This document shows positions 23,757-35,538 of a stretch of DNA of 64,000 nt, in pieces. The notes under the pieces were generated by a model that saw nothing but the letters and a program-made list of their open reading frames with translations, was not told the DNA's origin and did no database searches. The first letter of the stretch is position 1. Each line of letters starts with the position of its first letter. A program made the translations under genes and the position numbers. The stretch is from Spizellomyces sp. 'palustris'. Lineage: Eukaryota; Chytridiomycota; Chytridiomycetes; Spizellomycetales; Spizellomycetaceae. The stretch is taken from assembly GCA_006535965.1 (NCBI GenBank), contig QEAR01000026.1, forward strand, positions 180,466-244,465. The letters are read 5' to 3'.

Positions 23757-25137
23757 TCATTCATACGGATCTTATAGAGCAGTGTCAGGTAAATTTCTGG
23801 TTTAAATTCAGCACAAAATATCAATTCAATGGAACTCACCGTAAGGATCGTCTAGGTCATCATCGCTGTTGGCATCAGGGTAATCATTCGCCCAATAATC
23901 TTCAGCATTAGAGTCCTCGTCATCGTCAAGATAATCAGACGAAGCGTCATCGTCCGCTACAAAAACATCATCGTCCTGCTCCCAGGTTCTATCGGGTACC
24001 AATCAATTTTGATCTACGATATAGTACCTCAGGTCGAGTTACTTACAACTCAGCAACCTTGGCATTCGGCGCAGGCTTAGCGGAATTGTCGAGGTAATAG
24101 AGGTCCCAAACATACTCATCCTCTTTTGCTTTCTCGTTACCCTCGGTTACTGAAGAAGGATAAGGGCAGTGGAACTGGGGCACCGGCACTGGACGTCTTA
24201 CCTCGGAGATATTCTCGCACCATCGGCATTAATTCAGACATAATATCATTGTCAGAGAGTGGAGGGTCTTTTTGTATATACGACGCGGTAGAGTCATGCT
24301 CTCCTTCCTCTGCAACATCCAGTAACTATGCCCGTCGGTTAGCGTACCGCTACATGTATAGGAGATCACGGAGAGCATACATTATATGGGAGCACATCAT
24401 CCGAAAACTGACGCCGATTTCTAAGAACCTTGAACCGAGCGGCTTTGTTTTTTGCCTGGAAGTAGGCAGAGTATGAGCGACTTGTCAATCATAGCCACGG
24501 GTGGACCTACACTTTGGTTTCCAACCAGATCTTTTCTACGTCCCTCAGGACTCCTGTCCCACTGTGGCATTGCTTTTAATGACTGTTTACCGCTACGTGA
24601 CGCTCGCAAGCGATCCAATGTAACCTAGTTATCGGTGTAAGTCGGGGTACCACACCCTAAAACATCCAAGTCGGATGAGGCAAGTAGACTCACTCGCAAT
24701 CGGCCCGCGTCTTCAATGTCTTTGTTCTCAACGGTATCTGCAAGTGTGAAGATTCTGGAGATATCTTTTGGCAAAGTGGACCCGTAAGTTTGAGTTGCTT
24801 TAAGACGAGTAGATTCGTCCTACCCTCACTCCCCATCCTCGCCTTCTTGCCCTGCCGCTCAGCCTCCTCGTTTGCAATGACTAAAGGACTCGTATTAGTG
24901 GCATCCAAGTGGAAGTGCCAGTCTCAACTGACTTAGCGCATCGATTGGATCTGCATTTCGCTTCCGCTTAATGCGGAGAACGGTCGGAGTACTGGACTCT
25001 GGCGAGACTGATATCGATGTCCCAGGCCCAGCCACAGGCGGGTCTTCCGTCTGGTGAGTAGCCGACGGTATTTTACTTTCGACTGACGTTGGCATTGTGT
25101 GTTTGTTTTGCGCATCAATATTGGGAGACGGGTCCAT
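23757..25137 (-). CDS. IWR1: Iwr1-like RNA polymerase II nuclear import factor
   Basis: Nucleocytoplasmic adaptor that carries assembled RNA polymerase II into the nucleus (SLC7A6OS in animals). Landmarks: an N-terminal TVLRIKRKRNADPIDAL block, then a later exon RIFTLADTVENKDIEDAG, a middle part VTLDRLRASRSGK, and RFKVLRNRRQF. The acidic C-terminus includes YEYVWDLYYLD and DEDSNAEDYWANDYPDANSD, the Iwr1 domain signature. The last intron (donor GTGAGT after DDPYG, CTGAC branch point) joins to a very short exon ending in TGA at 23757. Upstream in-frame ATGs at 25149 and 25266 exist; the conserved part starts after 25095. One junction, between KKARMG and RIFTL, can be read as a 65-nt intron or as much shorter ones; the frame is the same. 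Confidence 0.9.
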
Positions 25138-25299
25138 GCAGGCAACCATTAGTCCTAGGCTAAGCCACACAGTACGTATCCAAGATAGTGAAGCAAGTTG
25201 CAAGAGTTGCAAATAATGGGGATGCTGCGGTTTGTTCCATGTCATCACATTCAGTAGACTGTCCAAGAATCATATATCCCGATCATTAATACACTATGC

Positions 25300-25642
25300 C
25301 TATCGTCGTTCCACGCCCACCCCTAGGTCCTCCCTGCTGTCATGATCTACCATAGGTCGAGGTGCTGGCCCTTGGCCCAATACAACTGCAAAGGTACAGC
25401 AGCAAAACGTTCAGTTATCAGAAACTATCCGCTCCATTCTCATAGTTGGTATTCTTACCTCTCTTATACATTGCATAGGTGAGGTAGATCATGACAGGGG
25501 TTGTCGCTATTATAACTGTCCAACTGTCGCAAATCTATGAGGATACAGCCTATAGGGAGAGCGTGTAGAACTCATAGATCAGATGCATCGTACTATACCT
25601 TCTTGCCCTGTCCTTGGCAACAGCCCGCATAAAGAGCCCCAT
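25300..25642 (-). CDS. Small single-pass, probably mitochondrial membrane protein
   Basis: Three short exons give about 64 residues. They read MGLFMRAVAKDRARS, then WTVIIATTPVMIYLTYAMYK (a membrane span), then VVLGQGPAPRPMVDHD and an acidic-basic end DLGVGVERR. Introns have GT/AG ends and restore one frame. The basic amphipathic start followed by a single span is typical of small inner-membrane proteins of mitochondria (assembly factors or respiratory accessory subunits). I do not recognise the family. It shares a 270-bp divergent upstream region with MLH3. The splice model is inferred by eye, so the gene itself is moderately supported. Confidence 0.55.
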
Positions 25643-25914
25643 TGTAGAGGACTTTGAAAAGTGGAGAAACGTCTGTGGGAGTCGCTGCAGGAGACAGCAA
25701 GACGACTGTGCCATATCCATTGCTATGGCGACCATGGATCTTGGGACAGTAAGTTCACTCTTTCCACCATCACCTTCCCAGGGCCTTGATTCCGGATTTC
25801 CGGAGCAGATAGTCGGGTCAACCCACGTTATTACTCTGCTTTATGTGGCTACCTCTGTTCATGGCCTATAGTGGCCCTCTTTAATAACAGCTATTCTCAG
25901 AGGTCTGAGCAAAC

Positions 25915-28900
25915 ATGTCCATCCAAAAGCTACCAGAAGATGCTGTCAGACGGCTACGATCGGGTGTGGTCGTTGGGACCATGGCACAATGCGTGGTCGA
26001 ACTGGTTCACAATGCCCTTGACGGTGCGGCAACTGTCGTGGAAGTCCTCGTTGACCCGATGACAGCGTCGATTCAAGTAACAGATAATGGTCATGGGATC
26101 AATTCTGAAGGGTTTAAGCTGATTGGGCAGCGCTATGGTATGAGCCTTGCTAGGCTAGGCACACTTCAGACGCCCCGCATTTTGTGCTCACTGTATTCGA
26201 AGTCACATCGAAGGCTGGAAATGAGGATGGGGATCGCACTTATGGCTTTCGAGGAGAAGGTTGGTGCATCGACGCAGAATTCAGAGGGTGTCGAGACCCT
26301 GAGTAGTAACTTGAAATGCAAAATGCAGCTTTGGCAAGCATAGCAGAGATATCTCGACTGGAAATCGTTAGCAGGAGCAATTGCCTACAAACCTATTCTT
26401 TAACCTTGAAGGTACCTATTTTGCAACAACAAGTGTATAAAGAGGACGATGCATTTTGATGCATGAACACCTAGGGAGGAAGTCGGATATATTTTGGGCC
26501 GGCACCGGTTGGACGAAGGCGAGGAACTACAGTTATCGTCAGAGACATGTTCTACAAGGTAGCCCGTGCTCTTTGGTCCAATGAATGTTACGAACTTGAC
26601 ATCAATGGGCCACAGTACCCTGTTCGCCGAAAAAGGCTGCTGGAGGAAAATTCTGTCGAAGGCATCAAGCGGGCTCTGGAACGTGTTGCCCTGGCACGTC
26701 CTTACCTGACTCTCACATTAATTGATCAAAGCAAGGATGTGAAACTGCTCGCTACCCACAAGGTTGGATGCAGCGTAGACTAATGTATGGTTGTGATCAG
26801 CGCCCAATGACTAAACAGTCTTACACGCAGGCAAACTGCGCTACATCCATTTTCAGACAGCTTTTTGGGATATCGGTCTCTCAGGTACATGGTATACTCT
26901 CTTGCATACAAAGTATTTGCGGAATCATTAAGGGATGTTTTCTGTGGTAGGATTTAATATCCATTAACAAAAGTAGATATGGATACGTTCTTGATGGTTT
27001 CATTTCTTTGAAAGGTTTCCCCTCCAAGGTACAGGATATAGCCAAATGCTGGCTATGTCACTCTGTCTGACCTCCTATCCCTATTTCAGTATCATCAGTA
27101 CCTTTGTAGGATTCTGTCTTCCAATTACAGCACCATGTTATTGTCTTACATGCTTGCCGTTAGATGTCAACGAGCATTTCATGGCGCCAAACCCTTTGCA
27201 TAAGCTCATCAACAGCACTATGGCAAAAAGCAGCTTTGGTATGCAGGTGAGACAATAGGGTACGAGCTTTCCATCATGGTCATCTTACGGAGGCTGGACT
27301 GCCAGGAAGAGGATGAATCAGTCTGCTTGGCCCTAGACAAAACCTCGCCCACAAAAAAGAGTATGTCGCGACCCTTCCAGGCATGCAGAGGGTGGCAATA
27401 TTAAAAATCACACCATCCCACCATGTTTGCTGGCAGAGTACAGCACGAAAACAATGGAAAAGTGCCCAATTTTCTTCTTGAAGCTGAGATGTCCACCAAA
27501 CACCTGCGACCTCCTTTTAGATCCCAGGAAGAGCATGGTGGAGTTTCAGGCAAGCAGATAGTGTTTCTTCTATCTAACATTGGGCGGTTAACGAGTGACC
27601 ATTGTTTTCAGGAATGGGATACAGTTCTAACATTGGTCGAGGATGCCGTGACCGAATTCTTGGTAGAACATAATTTTCTTAACGATGCTGCTGAAGGGAC
27701 GTCAGTAATGGGCCAGACATCTGATATGGAGTCAGACGAGTCCTCAGGTGAAATGCGCTCGCCCAAGGTGGAAAGGATCAACAGAACACTCGCTTTTGAG
27801 CATGCCTTACCTATCAAAAGCGCCAAAGCATTTTCATTAGAAGAGCTACAAAGCACCTCCGCGTCGCTAAATACTCCACGTCCGGAGTTCGAAGCGGAAC
27901 AAGTTGAAGGCAATTCGGTGGGAGAGGAATTCAGCGTCTGGAACAACCCAACATCGCACGGAAAATACTGGATCGATAGAAGAACTGGCAATTCGTACGT
28001 TTCTATGTTGCCATCCTGAGAGCGGAACCCTTCCGATCATTGGTAATAATCTATCAAGCAATTCGTAGGTACCGTTCTTTACCTGGCCAGAACGCGAAAG
28101 GCGCCTCTATGCAGAGCGAGAACAATCGCGTTGACAAACGAAGTTTGCGAGTTCGGCACCTCAGTAGTACGGCAAACAGCACATTAAACAACTTACGGAT
28201 GGATGATTCACTTCGAGTGAGCTACCTCGAGGGTTAACTTTATACGCATTGTCTAATCATTTGCCACATCTCAGAAATGGAATAATCCTGTTTTCAAACG
28301 CACCGAACGGCAGCTACCCTCCTTCACTCTCCCTGGCGAGAGCCACCTACGTTCGTTCGCTCAGAAGGCAAACCAAACGTTTAACGGACTGCACACAGAA
28401 GAAATTGTTGAAAACATCAGCAAGGGTAGTTTAGACCAACTCCGGGTCATAGCGCAGGTGGACAACAAATTTATCGCCGGTAGACTGGCCCAGACCTCAT
28501 CAGATACCGATCTTTTGGTGATTATTGACCAGCACGCCGCGGATGAGCGGGTGCGTTTGGAGGCTTTGCTTGCAGAGTTATATCAAGGGGGCGGATCGGA
28601 GGATAATATGGGGACTGAAAACGGTGATGAAGGAGAATGCATAGTTGATGTCATGAATCTGGATCCACCTTGTCGGACTACTATGCAAGCGCGAGAAGCG
28701 CAAGCTGCCCTTCGCCATCACTCTCGGTACAAACGATGGGGCATCTTCTTCTCGTGTCCAGATCTCGAGGGTGGCGCCGACAAACGTGAACAGGCGCTGG
28801 CGAAACCTGATGCAACTGTTCGTATTGAGGTTGATCGCCTACCACGGTTGATTGCGGATCGGTGCGTCATTGATCCTGGTGTGGTCAGGGACTTGATAAG

Positions 28901-29414
28901 GCAGCATTTGTATTGGCTTGAGGAAGGAGCGGAACGTGGAGGATTGGGAAGCAAATGCCCGAGAGGGATCTTGGAAATACTGAATTCCAAGGCTTGCCGG
29001 TAGGACCCGCATCTACTGGTGGCAGCTGCTTTCGGTCTGATGTCTACAACTCCTTATCCCCAGCTCGGCCATCATGTTTGGTGATCCATTGACAAAAGAG
29101 GAATGCATGAAGCTGATCAACAAACTTATAAAATGCAAGGTATGCGTTTGAGTCGTATTCCTGTGAAAAAGATTGTTCTAGCTAATTACTGCACCAATTA
29201 TTATTCAGTTCCCTTTCCAGTGTGGTACGTATTTTTGCAGCAAGTATTTATCCGTTTAACTCAACCCATGAATCGTTTAGCTCACGGCCGGCCAACAATG
29301 GTTCCCATTGCACATATTGGGAAAGTGATGCGAACAATACGGCGTTCAAGGAACGGGATCGGGATGGATAAGCGAAGCATAAGATGGAATGCGTGGAGAA
29401 AACCCGCTGGATAG
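25915..29414 (+). CDS. MLH3: MLH3 MutL-type mismatch-repair/meiotic endonuclease
   Basis: Partner of Mlh1 in mismatch repair and meiotic crossover resolution. The GHKL ATPase domain shows VVELVHNALDGAATVVEV (catalytic Glu and Asn), DNGHGI, RTYGFRGEALASIAEISRL (junction after GEA) and TTVIVRDMFYK joined to YPVRRKR. A long acidic linker follows. The C-terminal endonuclease domain has the metal-binding motif IIDQHAADERVRLE, then ACRSAIMFGDPL (spliced within the Arg codon) and FQCAHGRPTM, the third metal site with the Ala typical of MLH3. The nuclease is therefore intact. At least ten exons, several introns under 80 nt. An in-frame stop after the ACR exon at 29003 is only intron read-through. The protein ends at 29414. 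Confidence 0.95.
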
Positions 29415-29757
29415 CTCTGTACCCAACATAGACCAGCGGTAGAACCATGCTTGCAACGGGATGAGTTCCGTACGTAGACCATCCAGATCGCCCGGTTTAT
29501 GAACATACGACGCATGTCTGCTACAAGTTTCAGTAACATTGCTTCGTTGTCACCATTACCCTGGCTAGGAGGAAGGGTAGGTGTCGCATGTTGGGACAGA
29601 AAGAGGAACATGACCATCCATCGTCAAAGAGTGACAATCCATATAATGGACTCGTGCTTGCAAAACTACCGATTCCTGCGCCGTAAATTATAGAAGCACG
29701 CTTTTTTTACTTATCCACAAACATAATCATCCTGTTTATACAATTCACAATTACTTT

Positions 29758-30653
29758 TCAAAAAAAAGGATCTTGCTGTGTGCCTTGTAGTGAGTTGTGA
29801 GTTGTAAACGCAGGCAACCACCATTGGGTGATGACATCCCCTTCGGCCACAGCTTTCAGGATGCGGTTGCCGTCCGCCTCGGTCGGGTGCAAGCGCAACG
29901 GCACTGCTTGAACAAAGTTTGAACGATCTAAAGAGTTTAGCAGTCCTGTACGTTGGGATGCCAATAATGCAAAGACAATGAATTCAACGCTCGCACGGTT
30001 TTGTTTCTGTCGAATTCAAGACGCTGTGTCAGAGGATGTGGAGATATGAATTCAAGAGTGTCCACACGAACAGAAGAGTGTGTGACAATTGCCCAATCGT
30101 ACAAGAAACCTAAATGCAAATGTGAAGAGTGGAGCCTATATTCCCATAGTTTTGTGCCAGTGCAACCCTGACTTTTGACATACACAGTTCACTATCGCGG
30201 TGCTCGGTCGCCTCTCTTTTAAGAGCCTGATTGAATGTGAAAACGCACGATACGTTCAGCATGTATACAGGGCACTCTAATCCGCGCGGGTCCAAGGGAG
30301 GGACTGTTTATGCACTTAAAAATGGAGTGCCAAACAACACAATCTCGATGGGGTATTTGCATCAGGAGCATCTACAATTCTGAATCATAATGTCGACACT
30401 CCTGCGCAAGCGCTTAAGGCAGATGTTTGGCCCCCTCTTGTCGAACTGGCACTTGACAAATGGTGCTAATGTCTGCAACCAGAAAACGACCACCCCAATG
30501 TGATGAGCGATTGCCGCATTAGGTTCGCTTTCAAACTCCTCCATCGCTGTTGAGGCTTCATAGTCATACGTAATCATACACGTGACAATAAATATTATGA
30601 CTGTGCCAAAATGCTTCAAAACTTTGCCATTACCTACCAAAGGGAAAAGAAGT
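29758..30653 (-). CDS. Unrecognised, possibly spliced gene (tentative)
   Basis: The minus strand between MLH3 and FZO1 carries several non-random open stretches that could be exons of one gene. A start near 30653 reads MTSFPF, an intron, then a hydrophobic segment and YDYEASTAMEEFESEPN. A middle stretch contains NQALKREATEHRDSELCMSK. Then FLYDWAIVTHSSVRVDTLEF with HPLTQRLEFDRNKTVRALN, and a final stretch VPLRLHPTEADGNRILKAVA ending at 29758. I could not find a single set of introns that joins all pieces in frame, so boundaries are only an envelope. No family recognised. It could be a real lineage-specific gene, a decayed gene, or chance. Confidence 0.3.
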
Positions 30654-30877
30654 CATGGCGGCGTGTGAATTTTGTTTTTGGGCAGCTGCACAGCGACAAC
30701 CAATTTACTAGCATTTGGATAGGGATCTAAAGCCTCTGGTTCACAAACCAACTGTTATTTCACCGCTTTTGTGAAGGGATTGGCGAAGAAAGAAATATCG
30801 ACATTATTGCCTTTGTTGAAAACGGGAGCCATCGGTCGAGTTGAAGCTCCGAATTGCGTTAGTGCAACCTTCTAGCC

Positions 30878-33416
30878 ATGAGTCAAGTCTATGTTACTCC
30901 CGAATCGTCACCCAGTGATACTCTCGAGGCTACCACAACCAAGCAGGCAACTCACGAGCCGCAATTCCTGAAGACGGACTCGGCAAAAAGCTTCTCGACA
31001 GCTAATGGATTTGGTGTTGACTCGGGATATGGAGGAGAGCATTCTCAGGCTATCTTTGCGGAGAAACGAACTCGTCTATTGACACTAATCGCGGGAACAA
31101 AAGGTGTCTTGAGAGATCTCGTCGGTCCGACAGGAACTGTATCGCATACACTCCGATATCCATCTGGTGCTCTTCGCAAGGCGTTTGGTTCCAAAACCCC
31201 TACCCGCCGCACATCATCAACAGAAGACGATTCGCAGCCTCCTGCTTCCCCCATTCCCGTCGCAGCAGAGCCCCCGACAGACTCGGTTACACAAGGGCTT
31301 CGTGTTCTCCAGCTGGACCTAAAGTCGTACAGCTTTAAAGGTCCTGCCTCGAAAATTGATTCAGATGATCATAGTCTTATTTCGCAGCTCTTGGAGAGTA
31401 AAATAATAGAGTGCAGACAGCACTTGGACCGATTGAATGCGCGAATCTCGGACACTCGCTCGAGGGTCCTTGTCACCGGTGACCTGAACGCTGGGAAGAG
31501 TACGTTTGTCAATGCCATTCTTCGGCGAGAGATTGTTCCGGACGATCAGCAGCCTTGCACGGCCTTGTTTGCTGAAGTGGTGGATGCGGATCAGAACGAC
31601 GGCGTTGAAGAAGTGCATGGAATTCGTGACCCTCTCAAATATGATCGATCGGAACCAACAACATTTGAGCGCTTTGATTTCCGGAATCTAAGACATGTTG
31701 TCGAAGACAATGAGGAGGACTACGAGTTGCTGAGGATATATTGCCGAGACCGCCGCGCAAAGACACACAGCTTGCTGCATAACGGGGTTGTGGATATCAG
31801 TCTAATCGACTCGCCTGGTTTGAACATTGACTCCATCAAAACTACGGCGTTATTCTCGCAGCAGGAGGAGATTGACGTAATTGTATTTGTTGTTAATGCT
31901 GAGAATCATTTCACGCTTTCCGTAAGTCATAATATTACTGGCTCCTGCTAGTACACCTGAATAATATTGGACTTTCAGGGACGTGATTTCTTGACCACAG
32001 CTGGGAAGGAGAAGGCATATATATTCATTGTTGTTAACCGTTTCGATCAAATCCGAAGGAAGGATAGATGCCGAAGGGATATCCTTGAGCAGATTCGGCA
32101 AATTTCCCCAGCGACTTACGACGATGCAGATAATCTTGTCCACTTTGTGAGCGCCAAGGAATGCCTCCATCATCCGGAAGGAGCAGACGCTGCTGGAACA
32201 ATGGTCCCAGATTTCCATAAAATGGAAGAGGCCCTTCGTTCCTTCATCCTCGAAAAGCGCGCACGTTCCAAACTTGCGCCGGCGAAGATATATCTCCACA
32301 ACCTATTGTCGGACGTCCTGGATATATCACAATACAACAGCTTGGCTTCAGCCAATACCGTTACGGAAATCATGAAAGATATGAAGGACAGCGCCCCTGC
32401 GTATGATCGAATGGTACAAATAAAAGAACAAGTTTTGGACGATATTGACAAAACCATCGACGAGACTGGACTTCATGTTCAACACCACGCAGAGCAACAG
32501 CTAGCTCAGTTTACAGATCACTTGGAAGCATTTACTGAGCATGTGGAATGGAATGGGCCGCTCTATGTGTGGCAGTACGCACGTGATCTTCGAAACAGGG
32601 TGTACAGCATCGCCGCACTGCGTGTGAGGCGTTGCGAAGAGTTCGCACGGGATAAGGCAATTTCCTGTTTGAAGGACATTGAAAGTGTGGCCGCGACATG
32701 TATGAGTGTACCGCCGTCTATCGACGTTGATGTCGTGACCGGTGCCTTCGAAGGGGACGTTGGTAGCGCACCAGGTTCAAAGGCACTGGCCGGAAACGGG
32801 TCAGTTGCGAAGATTGTTCCGATGGACGTCGCAGAATTCTTTGACCACATAGATAAGGCAGAGCTGGCCAAGGAGTATGTACCAAGTTTGGGACTGATCA
32901 TTGGAGGGCTAGTAGGATATAAGCGTATGGCGACGCAAATGTGGAGGGCTGGAATGAGTGGAGCGAGCACTGGGAGATTAGCATTTGCTGGACTGACTAT
33001 TGCAGGTACGTGCTTCGATTCCTTGGTTGATCATATTACTCAATGCACTGATCGTGCACTATTGAATGCATCTAGGTATTGGTATCTTCCTCTATGTTCT
33101 TTCTGACATGAAAAACAGCGTCGAACGCAAAGTCGTCAGGAAGATGCGGGAGCATTTTGCCGAAGTCGGTTTTGTGGAAAGCAGTGTGGATCGTGTTGCA
33201 AAAGGCACCCGACGTGTCCTCCGACTTGCCATCTGGGAGTTCCAAAACCAGTTCCAAAGGATTCTAACAGAAAATCAACGGAAGAGAGAAAATCAGATGC
33301 GAAGCATCGAGCTTGCTCGAACAGATAAAGCATTCTACGATGATATGGCATATCGAGCAGTTGAGTTGGTGCGGGAGGTAGATGCGATTGATTTGGAGGA
33401 GAAGATCGTCGCGTAA
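30878..33416 (+). CDS. FZO1: Fzo1/mitofusin outer-membrane fusion GTPase
   Basis: Dynamin-superfamily GTPase that fuses mitochondrial outer membranes. Residues 1-190 form a Ser/Thr-rich and helical leader. The GTPase domain shows P-loop GDLNAGKS (residues 201-208), QPCTALFAEVV (switch I Thr), IDSPGLNID (G3) and IVVNRFD (G4). HR1 follows, with long charged helices (YDRMVQIKEQVLDDIDK). Two membrane spans form a hairpin: SLGLIIGGLVGY, and LAFAGLTIAG joined by an intron to IGIFLYVL. The HR2 coiled coil (WEFQNQFQRILTENQRKREN) closes the protein. Only two introns (31923-31977 and 33005-33075, roughly). Length about 800 residues, as in other fungi. It is convergent with the RidA gene. Confidence 0.95.
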
Positions 33417-33736
33417 ATGCGGAGACTGGACGGGTGTAGGTAGGCGTGGCGTGTGAGCCTAGTTTGCAAGTCAGCACTTTTTCAAATATCAGATAGGCAC
33501 TATAGATGGAGGCGACACGCAGTCTCTCGCGGACTTTTTTTTTGGGGATGAACGTCGGAATTGCAGATTTTCTGAACTCATCATTTTACGTACAAAGCAT
33601 GTAGTTGGAGTTGTCAGGCGAATTCCAAGTTGAATATCAAACTTTCTTAGCTCAAAGACGGCTATGACCGTGGCTAACTATACAGACCGATTGAAGTGGC
33701 TCAAATACACGTTCTGCATCAAATCATCTGACTCAT

Positions 33737-34393
33737 CTATTTACCAACGAGCCCAACAGCTTCTACTTCGACCAACACATCTCTTGGTAAGCGAGCAGCT
33801 TCGACGGCAGAACGGGCGGGTCGCGCGGAGCCAAAGATCTCAGCATAAACCTCATTCATCTTTGCAAAATCATTCATGTCCTTGTGGAGAAATTGAAAAT
33901 GGGTCAAGCAAGGGCTCACGAACGACACTAGTCAGCACTGCTCCAAACTGTCCCATACTAGTTGAGAACCTTACCTTGAGGAAAACAGTAGTTTTCACGA
34001 CCTTATCTAAAGAAGAATCGGCTGCCTCCAAAACCGCTTTCAAATTGGTCAATGCTTGACGAGTTTGCTCCTGGATGCCACCAGCAACGCATTCCATTGA
34101 CTTGGGATCTACATTAGATGAGTAGAAGATTAACGCGTTGTGCACCACGATGGACTGAATGGAATGGACGTCCTCTCTCCAGGAATGCCCAGGAAAGCGG
34201 GGCAGTATGGAAACTGGCCTAAAACCTTACCGAAAGGAATCTGCCCAGCTGTGAAAACAAACCCATTGGCGACGATAGCCTGAGAATAGGGCCCGATAGC
34301 CTTTGGAGCATTCTCAGTGCTGACGTGAGTGAGGCTGGACATTGTGCGTGTGAACAGAGCGTGTTTTGGAATGTTGAAGACACGAGAGAGCAT
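33737..34393 (-). CDS. RidA/YjgF/Mmf1 family reactive imine deaminase, probably mitochondrial
   Basis: Small enzyme that hydrolyses 2-aminoacrylate and related enamine/imine intermediates made by PLP enzymes. An N-terminal leader [20 protein letters not shown] looks like a mitochondrial presequence, as in yeast Mmf1. The core follows: [20 protein letters not shown] and FTAGQIPF, then, after an intron, [45 protein letters not shown] and [20 protein letters not shown]. The arginine of [10 protein letters not shown] and the glutamate near the end are the family's ligand-binding residues. Alternative start at the internal MSSL Met would give the cytosolic form. Three exons. Confidence 0.95.
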
Positions 34394-34613
34394 CGTTCAA
34401 CGATCTTGCACGGTTCAATGTCCATTTGTCAGGCCGCGTTGCTATGAGCGGTGACTAGGGACTCCCCACGATGGCCAATGTTGAAACCCCAAGCTGACAG
34501 ACCGACTAGTGGACAACCGCTATCTTCTGCACATGGGTATATTGTTGACATTTAAAGATATCTACATCTATTCTATGTTGGCCACTGGAACGCAAAGAGT
34601 CAAGCAAACAGGG

Positions 34614-35428
34614 TCACCACTGGAAACCCCAAACTTGCACCCCCACACACTCGAAATCTGAGCCATAAGCTGTACCCGTAAGGGGCTCATTGTCGTACGT
34701 TGTACATGTCGAGGTATGTCCCCGTTGGAGTTGATCATCAAGCCACAGACCAAAAGCCCCAGTCCTGCAGAGCCAAGATCAGCTGCATTAAAAGAGCTTA
34801 CAAGCTACTAAAGGAGGTACTCACCCTCCACCGAAAGCAACACTAGCACCTGTTTCGCTGAGAATGTAGTAATCGTTCTTGCCGGTAGACAGATATACGG
34901 TAACGCTGCCTCGCTCATTCAACCTCCAGAGAAATCTTGGTATGCGAAACACATGAATTGATTATTCCATCAGGGGGGGTACGCACGCATGAACTTACGA
35001 AGAGCCATTCCCATAATAACCCTTCCTCATTCCTAGTGTTTCGCTTGCGAATGCGCCCATTATCCTCCCGTGTGTGTCTTCCACCACCAATAGTGCCGGC
35101 CCCGTTACCAATCGAAAGAGCGTCGCGAGACTAATCCCGTGTTGGTCTGTGGCATATAGAAGCTCCCATTTCGTCGATTCACGAAGGATTGGAGGAAGAT
35201 GCGGACGGATCTGTTGAGTAAAGTTAGCAACTAGCTCCCTGACGTCGTCGTCGCCCACTAAAAGCAAGACTGTTCCACCTGTTCTGCCATCTGCTCAGTT
35301 AAGATAATGTCGGTATCCTCACTACGGCCAAGTAGCTGCACTGGTCTCGGTTGTTCGCTTGGATCCCATATGGGCGATAATGCTGGTGTTATAGATGATT
35401 CGCTATCCATTTGTGCGGGAGATGCCAT
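34614..35428 (-). CDS. OXR1: TLDc-domain protein, OXR1-like
   Basis: TLDc domain proteins protect against oxidative stress and regulate V-ATPase assembly. The spliced protein starts MASPAQMDSESS, then WDPSEQPRPVQLLGRSEDT. A 67-nt intron with a GCTAAC branch point joins MAEQ to IRPHLPPILRESTKWELLY, the domain opening. It continues HGISLATLFRLV, PALLVVEDTHGRIMGAFASE, FLWRLNERGSVTVYL, DYYILSETGASVAFGGG, then FGLWLDDQLQRGHTSTCTTY and ends VGVQVWGFQW. The 'G.G....L..D...G.S..C.T' block and the final WGF are the TLDc end. About 230 residues, with no LysM or GRAM domain, like yeast Oxr1. Only 110 bp separate its start from the divergent GST-like gene. Confidence 0.87.
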
Positions 35429-35538
35429 AGTTTTTTGGTCGGAAGGTTGAACCCCAAGAAACGCGTTCAGGTAAATGTCATGACCTCACGCAAAACCAAG
35501 TTTCGGTTCACGTCTCCCTTCTAAGCGCTTACCTACAA

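Noticed and set aside
23531-23839. A separate minus-strand gene downstream of IWR1
   Set aside because: The frame begins inside the last IWR1 intron; a good branch point and acceptor give a short terminal exon instead, and the rest of the ORF is featureless.
24780-24845. An apparent 26- or 32-nt micro-intron in IWR1
   Set aside because: The same frame is obtained with an ordinary 65-nt intron ending at CCAAAAG, so there is no need to invoke an ultra-short intron.
28984-29003. MLH3 ending early at the stop after ACR
   Set aside because: The stop is in an intron; splicing to CTCGGCC continues the conserved SAIMFGDPL and QCAHGRP motifs to 29414.
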